From: JBCBSZ01 sp039185015
GTDB lineage: Bacteria > Actinomycetota > Acidimicrobiia > Acidimicrobiales > Poriferisodalaceae
Reading direction: 5' to 3'
Assembly: GCA_039185015.1 (NCBI GenBank)
Contig: JBCDAU010000011.1
Span: 62,001-126,000 of the forward strand
Length of the DNA stretch: 64,000 bases
Shown here: in pieces, positions 34,129-43,404 of the stretch
How positions within the stretch are numbered: position 1 is the stretch's first letter
Layout: every line of letters starts with the position of its first letter
The notes under the pieces: model-generated
Told to the model about the DNA's origin: nothing
Databases searched by the model: none
The model's input: the letters and a program-made list of their open reading frames with translations, nothing else
Made by a program: the position numbers and the translations under genes

Positions 34129-34792
34129 GATCCAGGCCGACGAGTTCTACACCGCTTCCCAGCGAGCGGTGCAGGACGACCAGCAGACCCGCGACCTCGC
34201 CGATCGCCTCACGATGGCGATCTTCTCCGACGAGATCCCCGAGGAGCAGATCCCCTTCATCGAGAGCCGGGACTTCTTCTTCCTGTCCACCGTCAACGAG
34301 CGCGGTGAGCCGACCGTCTCCTACAAGGGCGGTCCGGTGGGGATCGTGAAGGTGCTCGATCCGAAGACCTTCGTGTTCCCCTGTTACGACGGCAACGGCA
34401 TGTTCTTGTCGATGGGCAACATCGGCGACACCGGCAAGATCGGCCTGCTCTTCATCGACTTCGAGACCCCGAACCGCTTCCGTGTGCAGGCGACGGCGAC
34501 GGTCTCGTCCGACGATCCGGAGATGGCCTCGTTCCCGGGCGCCTCGATGATCGTGCGCGGCACCGTGGACACGACCTTCGTGAACTGCGCCCGCATGATC
34601 CACAAGCACGAGCGGGTGGAGACGTCGCCGTACGTACCCGACGAGAACGGTGAGCAGCCGTACCCCGCGTGGAAGCGCATCGATGCCGTCCAGGACGTGC
34701 TCCGCCCCGACGACCAGGGCCGCGCCGAGGCCGAAGGCGGCATCATCACGATGGACGACTACGCCGAGAAGCTGATGGCCGGCGAGAGCTGA
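34121..34792 (+). CDS. Pyridoxamine 5'-phosphate oxidase-like FMN-binding protein
   Basis: 223 residues. The split-barrel fold is suggested by FIESRDFFFLSTVNERGEPTVSYKGGPVGIVKVLD, FVFPCYDGNGMFLSMGNI and IGLLFIDFETPNRFRVQATA. Members bind FMN or F420 and act as oxidoreductases; the pathway is unknown. The ATG overlaps the end of the nitrilase gene by 8 bases, so translation is coupled. The pairing suggests a step before or after nitrile hydrolysis. Confidence 0.87.
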   Translation: MPEIQADEFYTASQRAVQDDQQTRDLADRLTMAIFSDEIPEEQIPFIESRDFFFLSTVNERGEPTVSYKGGPVGIVKVLDPKTFVFPCYDGNGMFLSMGNIGDTGKIGLLFIDFETPNRFRVQATATVSSDDPEMASFPGASMIVRGTVDTTFVNCARMIHKHERVETSPYVPDENGEQPYPAWKRIDAVQDVLRPDDQGRAEAEGGIITMDDYAEKLMAGES

Positions 34793-34799
34793 CCTCTTC

Positions 34800-34889
34800 G
34801 CCCGAGCGGGGACCCCGGAGCCCCGCTCTCCTCCCGGTGTCCTCGGCCTGACGGCCTGTGGCCCGGGCCGTGCTCGTCTCGAGCTTCGG
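34800..34889 (+). repeat. Post-stop intergenic element, copy B, with strong hairpin
   Basis: Starts 8 bases after the PNPOx stop. The hairpin GAGCGGGG-ACCCCGGAG-CCCCGCTC (34804-34828) has a perfect 8-bp stem and could end transcription before the convergent gene at 34896, though no T-run follows. A second inverted repeat, ACGGCC...GGCCGT, lies at about 34850-34871. The tail CTGACGGCCTGTGGC and the following GGCCGTGCTCGT match copy C (3944-4045) closely. Confidence 0.55.
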
Positions 34890-34895
34890 CACAGG

Positions 34896-36062
34896 TCACC
34901 CGGGACTCCGGCCCTCGGCCGGTGCTCGGCGCAGGGTCGGGCGGGCCGGTGACACGTCGTCGACCGTCAGCCCGAGGGCGGCGAGGTCCTCGGGCACCAC
35001 CCCGTCGACGACGAGCGACGCGAGGAGCCGACCGGCCGCGGGAGCCGTCTGGATGCCTGTGCCCCCCTGGCCGGCCATCCACACGAACGAGGGGTCGGCA
35101 TCGTCGGGCCCGATCACCGGCTGACGATCGGCCACGAAGGTCCGCAGTCCGGCCCAGGTGGTCCGCACGTGGCGGATGTCGAGCGTCGTCAGCTCGTTGA
35201 GCCGGTCGAGAGCGAGTGCGACGTCGAGCTCCTCGGGGCGCGCGTCGTGGGCCTCGTCGGGCGTCTCATCCGCCGGCGACACGAGCAGCTGCCCGCCCGC
35301 CTCCGGCTTGAAGTACAGCGAATCGTCGACGGCGTAGACCAGCGGCCAGTCCTCCGACTCAGCCGGGCCGTGGACGATGAACGCGGTCCTCCGCAGCGGC
35401 ATCGCCCCGACCGGGCGGATGCCGGCGAGGCCGGCCACCCGATCGACCCACGCGCCGGCGGCGTCGACGACGACGGCCGCTTCGATCGGACCGGCGCCGG
35501 TCTCGACCGTCCACCCCTCGTCCGTGCGGATCAGCCCAGTCACCACGGCTGATGTCGCGAGCGTCGCGTCGTGCTCGCGGGCGAGCCGGACGAAGCACTG
35601 GTGCAGCGCCATGACGTCGATGTCGGCAGCGTCCGGCTCGAGCACACCCCCGGCGATCAGCTCCGGTCGGAGCGACGAGCACACCTCGAGGGCCTCGTCC
35701 GCGCCGATGCGGCGGATGCTCGGGACGAGCTCGGCACCCTCGGCGGCGAGCTGATCGAGGGTGCCCGCCTCCGCATGACCGCCGACCATGAGCATCGGTC
35801 GAGGGGCGAGCAGCGGCGCGTCGGTCGTCCCGGCGGGCGGGTCCTCGAAGAAGGCACGACTCCCGATCGAGAGCAGCCGGTTGACGCGGCCCCCGTAGTT
35901 CTCCAGGAACTGGGCAGCCGAGCGGCCGGTCGTGTGCCGGGCGAGCCCCTCCTCCGCCTCCACCAGCACGACCGAGCGCGCAGGGGCGAGGTGCGCAGCG
36001 GCGCTGACGCCGGCGATGCCGCCGCCGATCACGACGACGTCGGCGGTGGGCGGGAGCGACAT
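34896..36062 (-). CDS. FAD-dependent amino-acid/amine oxidase (DAO family)
   Basis: 388 residues from the ATG at 36062. The Rossmann motif DVVVIGGGIAGVSAAAHLA opens the protein, followed by VVLVEAEEGLARHTTGRSAAQF. The C-terminal FAD contact is SFVWMAGQGGTGIQTAPAAGRLLA. This layout is of the glycine/sarcosine/D-amino-acid oxidase family, producing an imine and hydrogen peroxide. It lies 33 bases downstream of a SHMT-like gene on the same strand, so both probably act on an amino acid such as glycine, sarcosine or a serine analogue; this is inference. Confidence 0.9.
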   Translation of the reverse strand: MSLPPTADVVVIGGGIAGVSAAAHLAPARSVVLVEAEEGLARHTTGRSAAQFLENYGGRVNRLLSIGSRAFFEDPPAGTTDAPLLAPRPMLMVGGHAEAGTLDQLAAEGAELVPSIRRIGADEALEVCSSLRPELIAGGVLEPDAADIDVMALHQCFVRLAREHDATLATSAVVTGLIRTDEGWTVETGAGPIEAAVVVDAAGAWVDRVAGLAGIRPVGAMPLRRTAFIVHGPAESEDWPLVYAVDDSLYFKPEAGGQLLVSPADETPDEAHDARPEELDVALALDRLNELTTLDIRHVRTTWAGLRTFVADRQPVIGPDDADPSFVWMAGQGGTGIQTAPAAGRLLASLVVDGVVPEDLAALGLTVDDVSPARPTLRRAPAEGRSPG

Positions 36063-36095
36063 CTCGGCACCCTGCCACACCGGCAGGCTCCGAGG

Positions 36096-37424
36096 TCAGA
36101 CGTCGAGGTGGTGCAGCGACCGGTACCGGCCGCGGAGGTCGAGCGTGCGAGGCAGCACCGCCTCCGGCTCGCCGGTCAACGCGTCGGCGACGAGGCCGGC
36201 CAGCTCGGGCATCTCGGCCGCGCCCATGCCCCAACGGAGGAGCTCGTTGGTGCCCAGGCGGAGGCCGGGCATGCCGTCAGGAGCGGTGCCGAACGGGAGC
36301 CCGATCCCGCTCGCCAACAGCCCGGCGCGGCGGAGACGTGCGGCCGCCGCCTGACCACCTCCCCACGCGCTCGCATCGACGGCCAGCTGATGCGAGGCCG
36401 TCCACCCGTCGGCGGTCCGGACCACGGGGAGATCCCGCTCCCCCAACGCGGTCGACAGGGCGACGGCGGTCTCGACCATCGCTCGGGCGTACGCCTCGCC
36501 GGTCGATGCCCACGCCGCCATGGTCACGGCCAACGCCGCGGTCTTCGCCACGTCGAAGTTGGCCGTCAGTCCGGGATGGGCGATCTCATCGAGGCGGCGG
36601 GCGAGATCCGCCCGATCGGTGAGCACGAGCCCGGCGGGCGGACCGGCGAGGCTCTTGTAGGTGCTCATCGTCACGAGGTCGGCACCGGCCGCGAGCGGCG
36701 AGCGCCACATCCCACCCGCCAGCATCCCGGCGAGGTGCGCGGCGTCGAACAGCAACGCCGCGTCGTGCTCGTCGGCGATCGCACGGAGCTGCGCGACCGG
36801 GTGCGGAGCGAGGTTCAGGCTGCCGCCGACGGTGATCATGGCGGGACGGACCCGCTCGGCCAGCGCCGCGAGTCCATCGACGTCGACGGTGAAGCGGTCG
36901 ACGTCCACCGGCGCCTCGTGGATCCGCAGGTGGGCGAGGCCCGCAGCACCGGCGAGATGATGCGTCACGTGCCCGCCGATCGAGGCCGGCGGCACGATCA
37001 CCGCGTCGCCTGGCGAGCAGGTCGCGAGGAACGCGTACAGGTTGGCGATCGAGCCGGAGGCGACGCGGAGCTCGGCGAACCGGGCGCCGAACACCTCGGT
37101 CGTGAGGTCGGCGGCGACCACCTCGATCTGCTCGACGTCCTCGAGGCCGGTCTCGTACTTCGCTCCGGGATGACCCAACGACGGCCGGGTCCCGATCCCG
37201 GCGGACAGGAGCGCCTCCGCCCGAGGCAGCATCACGTTGGTCGCCGGGTTCAGGTTGATGGCCTCGTCCTCATGGGCCTGCCGGGCCGCTGCGACCAGCG
37301 CCTCGACTCGGACCACTCGGGCTCCGAGGTCGAGCCCGGCGACGGACCGCCGCACCTCGGCGACCCGCTCGGCGACCGGTCCTCCGCTCCACGGGCCCTG
37401 CTCCACCGCCGCAGCCTCGCGCAC
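36096..37424 (-). CDS. Divergent serine hydroxymethyltransferase-family PLP enzyme
   Basis: About 442 residues if started at GTG 37424 (GTG 37406 is also possible). SHMT-like blocks in order: INLNPATNVMLP, GTRPSLGHPGAKYETG, LRVASGSIANLYAF, SIGGHVTHHLAG, LFDAAHLAGMLAGG and VTMSTYKSLAGPPAG with the PLP Lys. In canonical GlyA the last block is TTTTHKTLRGPRGG; here the residue before Lys is Tyr instead of His, and the Arg of LRGPR is Ala. It may therefore act on substituted serines or threonines or without folate. It precedes the DAO oxidase in a likely two-gene operon and is divergent from a P450. Confidence 0.82.
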   Translation of the reverse strand: MREAAAVEQGPWSGGPVAERVAEVRRSVAGLDLGARVVRVEALVAAARQAHEDEAINLNPATNVMLPRAEALLSAGIGTRPSLGHPGAKYETGLEDVEQIEVVAADLTTEVFGARFAELRVASGSIANLYAFLATCSPGDAVIVPPASIGGHVTHHLAGAAGLAHLRIHEAPVDVDRFTVDVDGLAALAERVRPAMITVGGSLNLAPHPVAQLRAIADEHDAALLFDAAHLAGMLAGGMWRSPLAAGADLVTMSTYKSLAGPPAGLVLTDRADLARRLDEIAHPGLTANFDVAKTAALAVTMAAWASTGEAYARAMVETAVALSTALGERDLPVVRTADGWTASHQLAVDASAWGGGQAAAARLRRAGLLASGIGLPFGTAPDGMPGLRLGTNELLRWGMGAAEMPELAGLVADALTGEPEAVLPRTLDLRGRYRSLHHLDV

Positions 37425-37475
37425 GGGGCACGCGCCGATGACAGACTGTCGCCGGGGGAATCGAGGGGGATCGCC

Positions 37476-38693
37476 ATGGCGTACACCGAGGCGGACGACG
37501 CAGCGCAGCCCGTGCAGGACTGGGCCAAGGACTTCGACTGGCTCGACGACCAGTGGGGCCGCGACCCGGGACCGATCTTCGCCTGGCTCCGCGACGCCGA
37601 CTGCCCCGTGGCCTTCACCGAGCGCTACGGGCGGGCGTGGATGCCCGTGACCCACGAGGGTGTCGCAGCCATCGCCAACGACACGGAGCACTTCTCGTCG
37701 TTCCGGGTCGGGCTGGCCCGACCGGATGCACCGGCGCGCCCGGCGCCGCCGATCACGAGCGATCCGCCCGACCATCACGGCCACCGGCGGTTGCTCCTCC
37801 CCTCGTTCAACCCCCGGGTCGTCGCTGCGATGGAGGCCGACACTCGCAGGTACTGCCGCGACCTGATCTCGGCGCTCGACGGTGCCGACCGTGCCGACGC
37901 CGCCGCCGACTACGCGCAGAACATCCCCGTCCACGTGATCGCCCGGATGATCGGCGTGCCGGAGGCCGACGCCGACGTCTTCCGCGACTGGATCCATCGC
38001 AACTTCCAGCTGGCGCCGAAGGACAACACCGTCCGGGCGCAGCTCCAGGCCGAGATGCGGGCCTACTTCCTGGAGCTCCTCGACCGGCGCCGCAGCGAGC
38101 CGCTCGACGATCTCGCCACGCTCGTCGGCCGGGCGGAGATCGACGGCGAGCCGGTCGACGACGAGCTCGCCACCGGCTACCTCGCCCTCCTGATCCTCGC
38201 TGGGATCGACACGACCTGGAGCGGCATCGGCTCCGGCCTGTGGCACCTCGGCCATCGCCACGACGACCGTCACTCGATCGCCGGGCGCCCGCACGACGAC
38301 CCCCGCTGGTCGATGGCGGTCGAGGAGGTGCTCCGCTTCTACTCACCGGTCACGATGGCGAGGCAGGTCGTCGCCGACACCGAGATCTCCGGCTGCCCCG
38401 TGCGCCAAGGCGACCAGATCCTGCTGACCTTCCCGGCGGCCAACCGCGACCCCGAGATGTTCGACGACGCCGACGAGTTCGTCGTCGATCGAGCGGTGAA
38501 CCGGCACAGCGCCTTCGGGCTCGGCATCCACCGTTGCCTCGGCTCGAACCTCGCACGGATGGAGATGCTGATCGCGTTCCAGGAGTGGCTCGATGCCTTC
38601 CCGGACTACACCCTCGACCCTGACGCCGAGACCACCTGGGCGAACGGTCAGGTCCGAGGACCGCGATCGATCCCGGTGCTGCTCAACCGCTGA
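37476..38693 (+). CDS. Cytochrome P450
   Basis: 405 residues from the ATG at 37476, preceded by GAGGGGGA. I-helix LILAGIDTTWSGIG, ExxR in VEEVLRFYSPVTMAR, and the haem loop FGLGIHRCLGSNLAR with the thiolate Cys. The HxxxR haem contact is in SDPPDHHGHRRLLLPSF. It is a typical soluble class I bacterial P450 needing ferredoxin, not encoded here. Divergent from the SHMT-like/DAO pair with 51 bases between starts. Confidence 0.93.
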   Translation: MAYTEADDAAQPVQDWAKDFDWLDDQWGRDPGPIFAWLRDADCPVAFTERYGRAWMPVTHEGVAAIANDTEHFSSFRVGLARPDAPARPAPPITSDPPDHHGHRRLLLPSFNPRVVAAMEADTRRYCRDLISALDGADRADAAADYAQNIPVHVIARMIGVPEADADVFRDWIHRNFQLAPKDNTVRAQLQAEMRAYFLELLDRRRSEPLDDLATLVGRAEIDGEPVDDELATGYLALLILAGIDTTWSGIGSGLWHLGHRHDDRHSIAGRPHDDPRWSMAVEEVLRFYSPVTMARQVVADTEISGCPVRQGDQILLTFPAANRDPEMFDDADEFVVDRAVNRHSAFGLGIHRCLGSNLARMEMLIAFQEWLDAFPDYTLDPDAETTWANGQVRGPRSIPVLLNR

Positions 38694-38696
38694 GCG

Positions 38697-39311
38697 CTAC
38701 TCGGCGAGCGCGCCCGTCAGCGCGTGCAGCAGCTCGTCGTAGCCCTCGTGCGCTGGGAACTGCGGGAACTCGGCCTGCACGTTCAGCGGCGAGCGGAACA
38801 GGAACCCGACGTCGGCAGCGCCGAGCATCGTCGTGTCGTTGTAGGAGTCGCCAGCGGCGACGACCCGCAGGTTGAGACCCTGGAACGCGCGCACGGCGCA
38901 GCGCTTCTGGTCGGGCTGTCGGAGCTGATAGTCCACGATGCGGTCGTCCTCGACGACCAGGCGGTGGCACAGGATCGTGGGCATCCCGAGCTGCTCCATG
39001 AACGAGCCGGCGAACTGCTCGAAGGTGTCCGACAAGATGACGACTTGGGTCCGGTTCCTGAGCTCGTCGAGGAACGCCTTCGCCCCAGCCAATGGCTCGA
39101 GCGTGGCGATCACCCTGCACACGTCCGAGAGGCCGAGTCCGTGCTCGGCGAGGAGCGCGAGTCGCCCCCGCATGAGGACGTCGTAGTCGGGCTCGTCACG
39201 GGTGGTCCGGAGGAGCTCGTCGATGCCGGTGCGCTCGGCCACGGCGATCCAGATCTCGGGGATCAGGACTCCCTCGAGATCGAGGGTCACGAGGGTCTGA
39301 CGGCCGGTCAC
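38697..39311 (-). CDS. thrH: ThrH-type phosphoserine phosphatase/homoserine phosphotransferase
   Basis: 204 residues from a GTG at 39311 (a TTG at 39320 is also in frame). The HAD nucleophile motif is TLDLEGVLIPEIWIAVAE, with Asp-Leu-Glu rather than Asp-x-Asp, the hallmark of ThrH. Further matches: DEPDYDVLMRGRL, VVILSDTFEQF, LCHRLVVEDDRIVDYQLRQP and AAGDSYNDTTMLGAADVG. ThrH of Pseudomonas removes phosphate from phosphoserine and can transfer it to homoserine. It is followed by the convergent P450 stop only 4 bases away. Confidence 0.92.
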   Translation of the reverse strand: MTGRQTLVTLDLEGVLIPEIWIAVAERTGIDELLRTTRDEPDYDVLMRGRLALLAEHGLGLSDVCRVIATLEPLAGAKAFLDELRNRTQVVILSDTFEQFAGSFMEQLGMPTILCHRLVVEDDRIVDYQLRQPDQKRCAVRAFQGLNLRVVAAGDSYNDTTMLGAADVGFLFRSPLNVQAEFPQFPAHEGYDELLHALTGALAE

Positions 39312-39356
39312 GGGCGCCAAGTGTGACCGAGCGGCGCCCGGCGCCGCCAGGCGCGA

Positions 39357-40016
39357 TCACTCCGGCGCATCGAAGGTGACATCGGGGGTCGCGATGAGCA
39401 TGAGCATCGTCGACTCGGCGTCACCCGTGCCTGCCTCGTCGTTGGCCGTCGACCACTCACCGACGCGCCGGAGCAGGGCCTCGAGGTCAGCGCTCACCTG
39501 GTCACGCTGCTCGCGGCTGAGTCGTCCGAGGGCCAGGCTGAGGAACCCCTCGGGGCGCTCATCTTTCAGGTCCATCCGCCCTGCCCTGATCGACGCCGCC
39601 GCGGCTTCGCCGCCCAGCGAGGCGAGGCTGGCGACGGCGTCGGCGATCTCGTCGACATCGCCCTCGAAGAGGCCTCCGTCCAGGCCGACGCCACCGCGCA
39701 CGCCGCCGTAGCACCGCTCGGTCCGAGCACCCGAGCGACGCGACGCGACGACGCGGATCGCTCCGATCTGCTCGAGCAGGTCCAGGTGGTGGTACAGCCG
39801 AGTGGCGGGGACGTCGAACCGCACGGCGAGCTCCTTGGCCGAGGCCGGCGATCTCGCCAGCGAGCCGACGAGCTTGAGCCGCAGCGGGTTGACCAGCGCC
39901 TTGACGGCTCCCGGATCGTCGAGCTCGACCCGGCCCTCCAGCTCGTCCAGCACCTGCGCGTCGACCGTCCACCCGGCCTCCGTGAGCCGGTCCGTCAGCG
40001 CCGCCGTTCGATCCAT
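39357..40016 (-). CDS. ArsR-like winged-helix regulator
   Basis: 219 residues. The DNA-binding domain is VKALVNPLRLKLVGSLARSP, then SAKELAVRFDVPATRLYHHLDLLEQIGAIRVV. A longer C-terminal domain of about 130 residues is Glu/Asp/Arg-rich with helices (EGFLSLALGRLSREQRDQV). It is divergent from an MFS transporter, and a 22-base palindrome directly abuts its start codon, so it very likely represses itself and the transporter. Confidence 0.88.
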   Translation of the reverse strand: MDRTAALTDRLTEAGWTVDAQVLDELEGRVELDDPGAVKALVNPLRLKLVGSLARSPASAKELAVRFDVPATRLYHHLDLLEQIGAIRVVASRRSGARTERCYGGVRGGVGLDGGLFEGDVDEIADAVASLASLGGEAAAASIRAGRMDLKDERPEGFLSLALGRLSREQRDQVSADLEALLRRVGEWSTANDEAGTGDAESTMLMLIATPDVTFDAPE

Positions 40017-40038
40017 ATGTTCGAAGTTACTTGAACAT
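40017..40038. promoter_or_regulatory. Near-perfect palindrome between arsR-like gene and MFS gene
   Basis: ATGTTCGAAGT-T-ACTTGAACAT: the arms ATGTTC-AAGT and ACTT-GAACAT pair fully except for one extra G. It touches the start codon of the regulator on the minus side. The half site TGAACAT recurs at 40076-40082, 10 bases before the MFS start. The AT content is far higher than in the surroundings, fitting an operator/promoter region. Confidence 0.65.
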
Positions 40039-40091
40039 GCGGCTCGGTTGTGTCATCTTCATACTCAGTACCGCCTGAACATCAAGGACGA

Positions 40092-41411
40092 ATGAACATG
40101 ACGACCGACGCCGACATGAGCCTGCCGAGAGCGTTCCTCCGTCTTTGGGGCGGACAGACCGCCTCGCTCTTCGGGACCGAGGTCGCCGGCTTCGGCATCG
40201 CCATCCTCGTGTTCCTCGAGACCGGGTCGCTCCTCTGGATGACGGCGCTCTTCCTCGCCGCCCGCGGTCCGGGACTGCTGGTCTCGGCGCACGCCGGAGC
40301 TCTGGTCGACCGCCTCCCCCGACGCCTGGTGCTCCTCGTCGCCGACGCCGCCGCCGGGGCGGCCTCGGTCGCAGCGCTGCTGCTCCACGCCGCCGGGGAG
40401 CTGCGCCCCACTCACCTCGCCGTCCTGGTCGCTGTGGGCTCGCTGGCGAACGCCTACCAGGAGACCGCGTACGAGGCATCGCTACCTGCCCTCGCCGGCG
40501 GGGACGCGCTGCCTCGAGCCCACGGGCTCGTGCAGCTCTCCCCCGCCGTGGCCATGCTCGGCGCGCCCGCCCTCGGCGGCTTCCTCGTCGCCACGTTCGG
40601 CCTCGTCGGACTGCTGGCCCTCGATCTCGTGACGTTCCTGATCGCCGTCGCCGTCACCGCGACGACACCGATCCCCGACCCGCCCCCCTCCCCTCCGGAG
40701 ACCGCAGCACCGACATCGTCGCTGCGGTCCACGTGGGCCCACCTCGACGGCCCGCTCCGGGGCGTCCGCCGTCTCATCGCCTGGAGCGCGCTGCTCAACA
40801 TCGGTACGACCACCGTCAACCTGCTGCTGCCCGCGCTGCTGCTGACCGTCACCGGCCCGACGACGACGGGGCTGATCGTCGGCCTCGGGGGCCTGGCGAT
40901 GCTGGTCGGTGGTGGAGCAGTGTCCGCCCGTGGCATCCCGGCGCGACGGATCAGCGCTCTGTCGACCGCCATCGGCGTCGTAGGCATCGGTTTCGTGTTG
41001 GTCGGTCTCCGGCCGGCGACGCTGACGATCGCTCTCGGAGTGGTCGTCGCCCTCGGCGCCGCCCCCGTCGTCGGCGCCACGCTGGGCGCCGTCCACCAGA
41101 CCGCCGTCGATCCGTCGTGGCACGGGCGGCTCGCCGCGCTGCGTCGGGTCGTCGGTGAATCGCTCTCCATCCCGACCGCCCTGGTCGTCGCGCCCCTCGT
41201 CGAGCGGTTCGCCGAGCCGGCGATGAGCGACGGCGGGCGCCTCGCCTCGTCGGCCGGAGCGATCCTCGACACCGGGGCCGGGCGCGGCATGGGCCTGGCG
41301 CTGGTCCTCGCCGGACTGGCCATCGCTGCGGCTGCCGTCGTGATCAGCAGGGACCGCACGATCCGACAGCTCGATGCGGCACCGGCTGCGGTAGCGCCCG
41401 CCTCAGTCTGA
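40092..41411 (+). CDS. MFS transporter (enterobactin-exporter/MefA-like, 12 TM)
   Basis: 439 residues from the first of two ATGs (40092, 40098), with AAGGA upstream. Helix 1-2 region FLRLWGGQTASLFGTEVAGFGIAIL and the motif GALVDRLPRRLVLLVAD between TM2 and TM3 are typical of the DHA3 group of macrolide and siderophore exporters. Eleven to twelve hydrophobic segments are visible. It probably exports a drug or metabolite using the proton gradient under control of the divergent ArsR-like regulator. Confidence 0.88.
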   Translation: MNMTTDADMSLPRAFLRLWGGQTASLFGTEVAGFGIAILVFLETGSLLWMTALFLAARGPGLLVSAHAGALVDRLPRRLVLLVADAAAGAASVAALLLHAAGELRPTHLAVLVAVGSLANAYQETAYEASLPALAGGDALPRAHGLVQLSPAVAMLGAPALGGFLVATFGLVGLLALDLVTFLIAVAVTATTPIPDPPPSPPETAAPTSSLRSTWAHLDGPLRGVRRLIAWSALLNIGTTTVNLLLPALLLTVTGPTTTGLIVGLGGLAMLVGGGAVSARGIPARRISALSTAIGVVGIGFVLVGLRPATLTIALGVVVALGAAPVVGATLGAVHQTAVDPSWHGRLAALRRVVGESLSIPTALVVAPLVERFAEPAMSDGGRLASSAGAILDTGAGRGMGLALVLAGLAIAAAAVVISRDRTIRQLDAAPAAVAPASV

Positions 41412-41467
41412 CTCCGCGCCGCCTGCCGGGGTACGTTCGACGCATTCCGACGAGGGAGGGGAACGCC

Positions 41468-42769
<1,302 letters not shown>

Positions 42770-42837
42770 CCTCACACCGGCCGTCGCCTGCATCAGGCCG
42801 CCGACGGCGACACACTGTCCGTCGGAGGTTGGATCCG

Positions 42838-43326
42838 ATGGACAGATCGCACAGCGGAGCCGACGTCGACGAGCTCGACGTCGCGCTCCTCGACCTGCTC
42901 GATCAGCACCCGCGCATGAGCGTGCTCGAGCTGGCGCGACGCCTCGACGTCGCACGCGGCACGGCGCAGGCGCGGCTCGACAAGCTCCAGGCACGGGGCG
43001 TCATCCGCTCGCTCGGCCCCGAGCTCGACCCCGTCGCGCTCGGGTACGAGGTGATCGCCTTCGTCACGATCGAGACCGACCAGCGCGACCTCGCTGCGCT
43101 CACCGAGCACCTCGTGGCCGTGCCGCAGGTGATCGAGGCGCACACGACGAGCGGCCGGGGCGACCTGCTCGTGAAGGTCGCGGGCCGCACCAACGCGGAC
43201 CTCCAGCAGGTCCTGACGACGCTGCTCGACCACCCGTCGATCGAGCGGACGTCGACCGCGATCGTGCTCCAGACCCTCCTCGCCCCCCGCACCCTGCCCC
43301 TCGCCGCGGCCACCCTCGAGGCGTGA
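42838..43326 (+). CDS. Lrp/AsnC-family transcriptional regulator
   Basis: 162 residues. ELDVALLDLLDQHPRMS, then VLELARRLDVARGTAQARLDKLQ forms the helix-turn-helix. The RAM domain includes VALGYEVIAFVTIETDQRD and AHTTSGRGDLLVKVAGRTNADL. It is flanked by an acyl-CoA dehydrogenase upstream and a P450 downstream, both on the same strand; which of them it controls is unclear. GGAGG lies 11 bases before the ATG. Confidence 0.92.
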   Translation: MDRSHSGADVDELDVALLDLLDQHPRMSVLELARRLDVARGTAQARLDKLQARGVIRSLGPELDPVALGYEVIAFVTIETDQRDLAALTEHLVAVPQVIEAHTTSGRGDLLVKVAGRTNADLQQVLTTLLDHPSIERTSTAIVLQTLLAPRTLPLAAATLEA

Positions 43327-43404
43327 GCGGTGCTCCAGCTGGACGGGGGCGCCGGATCTGAGTAGCCCTACGTGCGGGGAAGCGGGGTCGAGGGGGCTGC
43401 GCGC

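Noticed and set aside
35571..37475. A 1040-residue plus-strand frame reaching into the P450
   Set aside because: Only the part from 37476 is a P450; the upstream part is antisense to the DAO and SHMT-like genes, and a good ribosome binding site marks the ATG at 37476.
36096..38294. Long N-terminal extension of the SHMT-like protein
   Set aside because: The first 290 residues would be antisense to the P450 and lack any family similarity.
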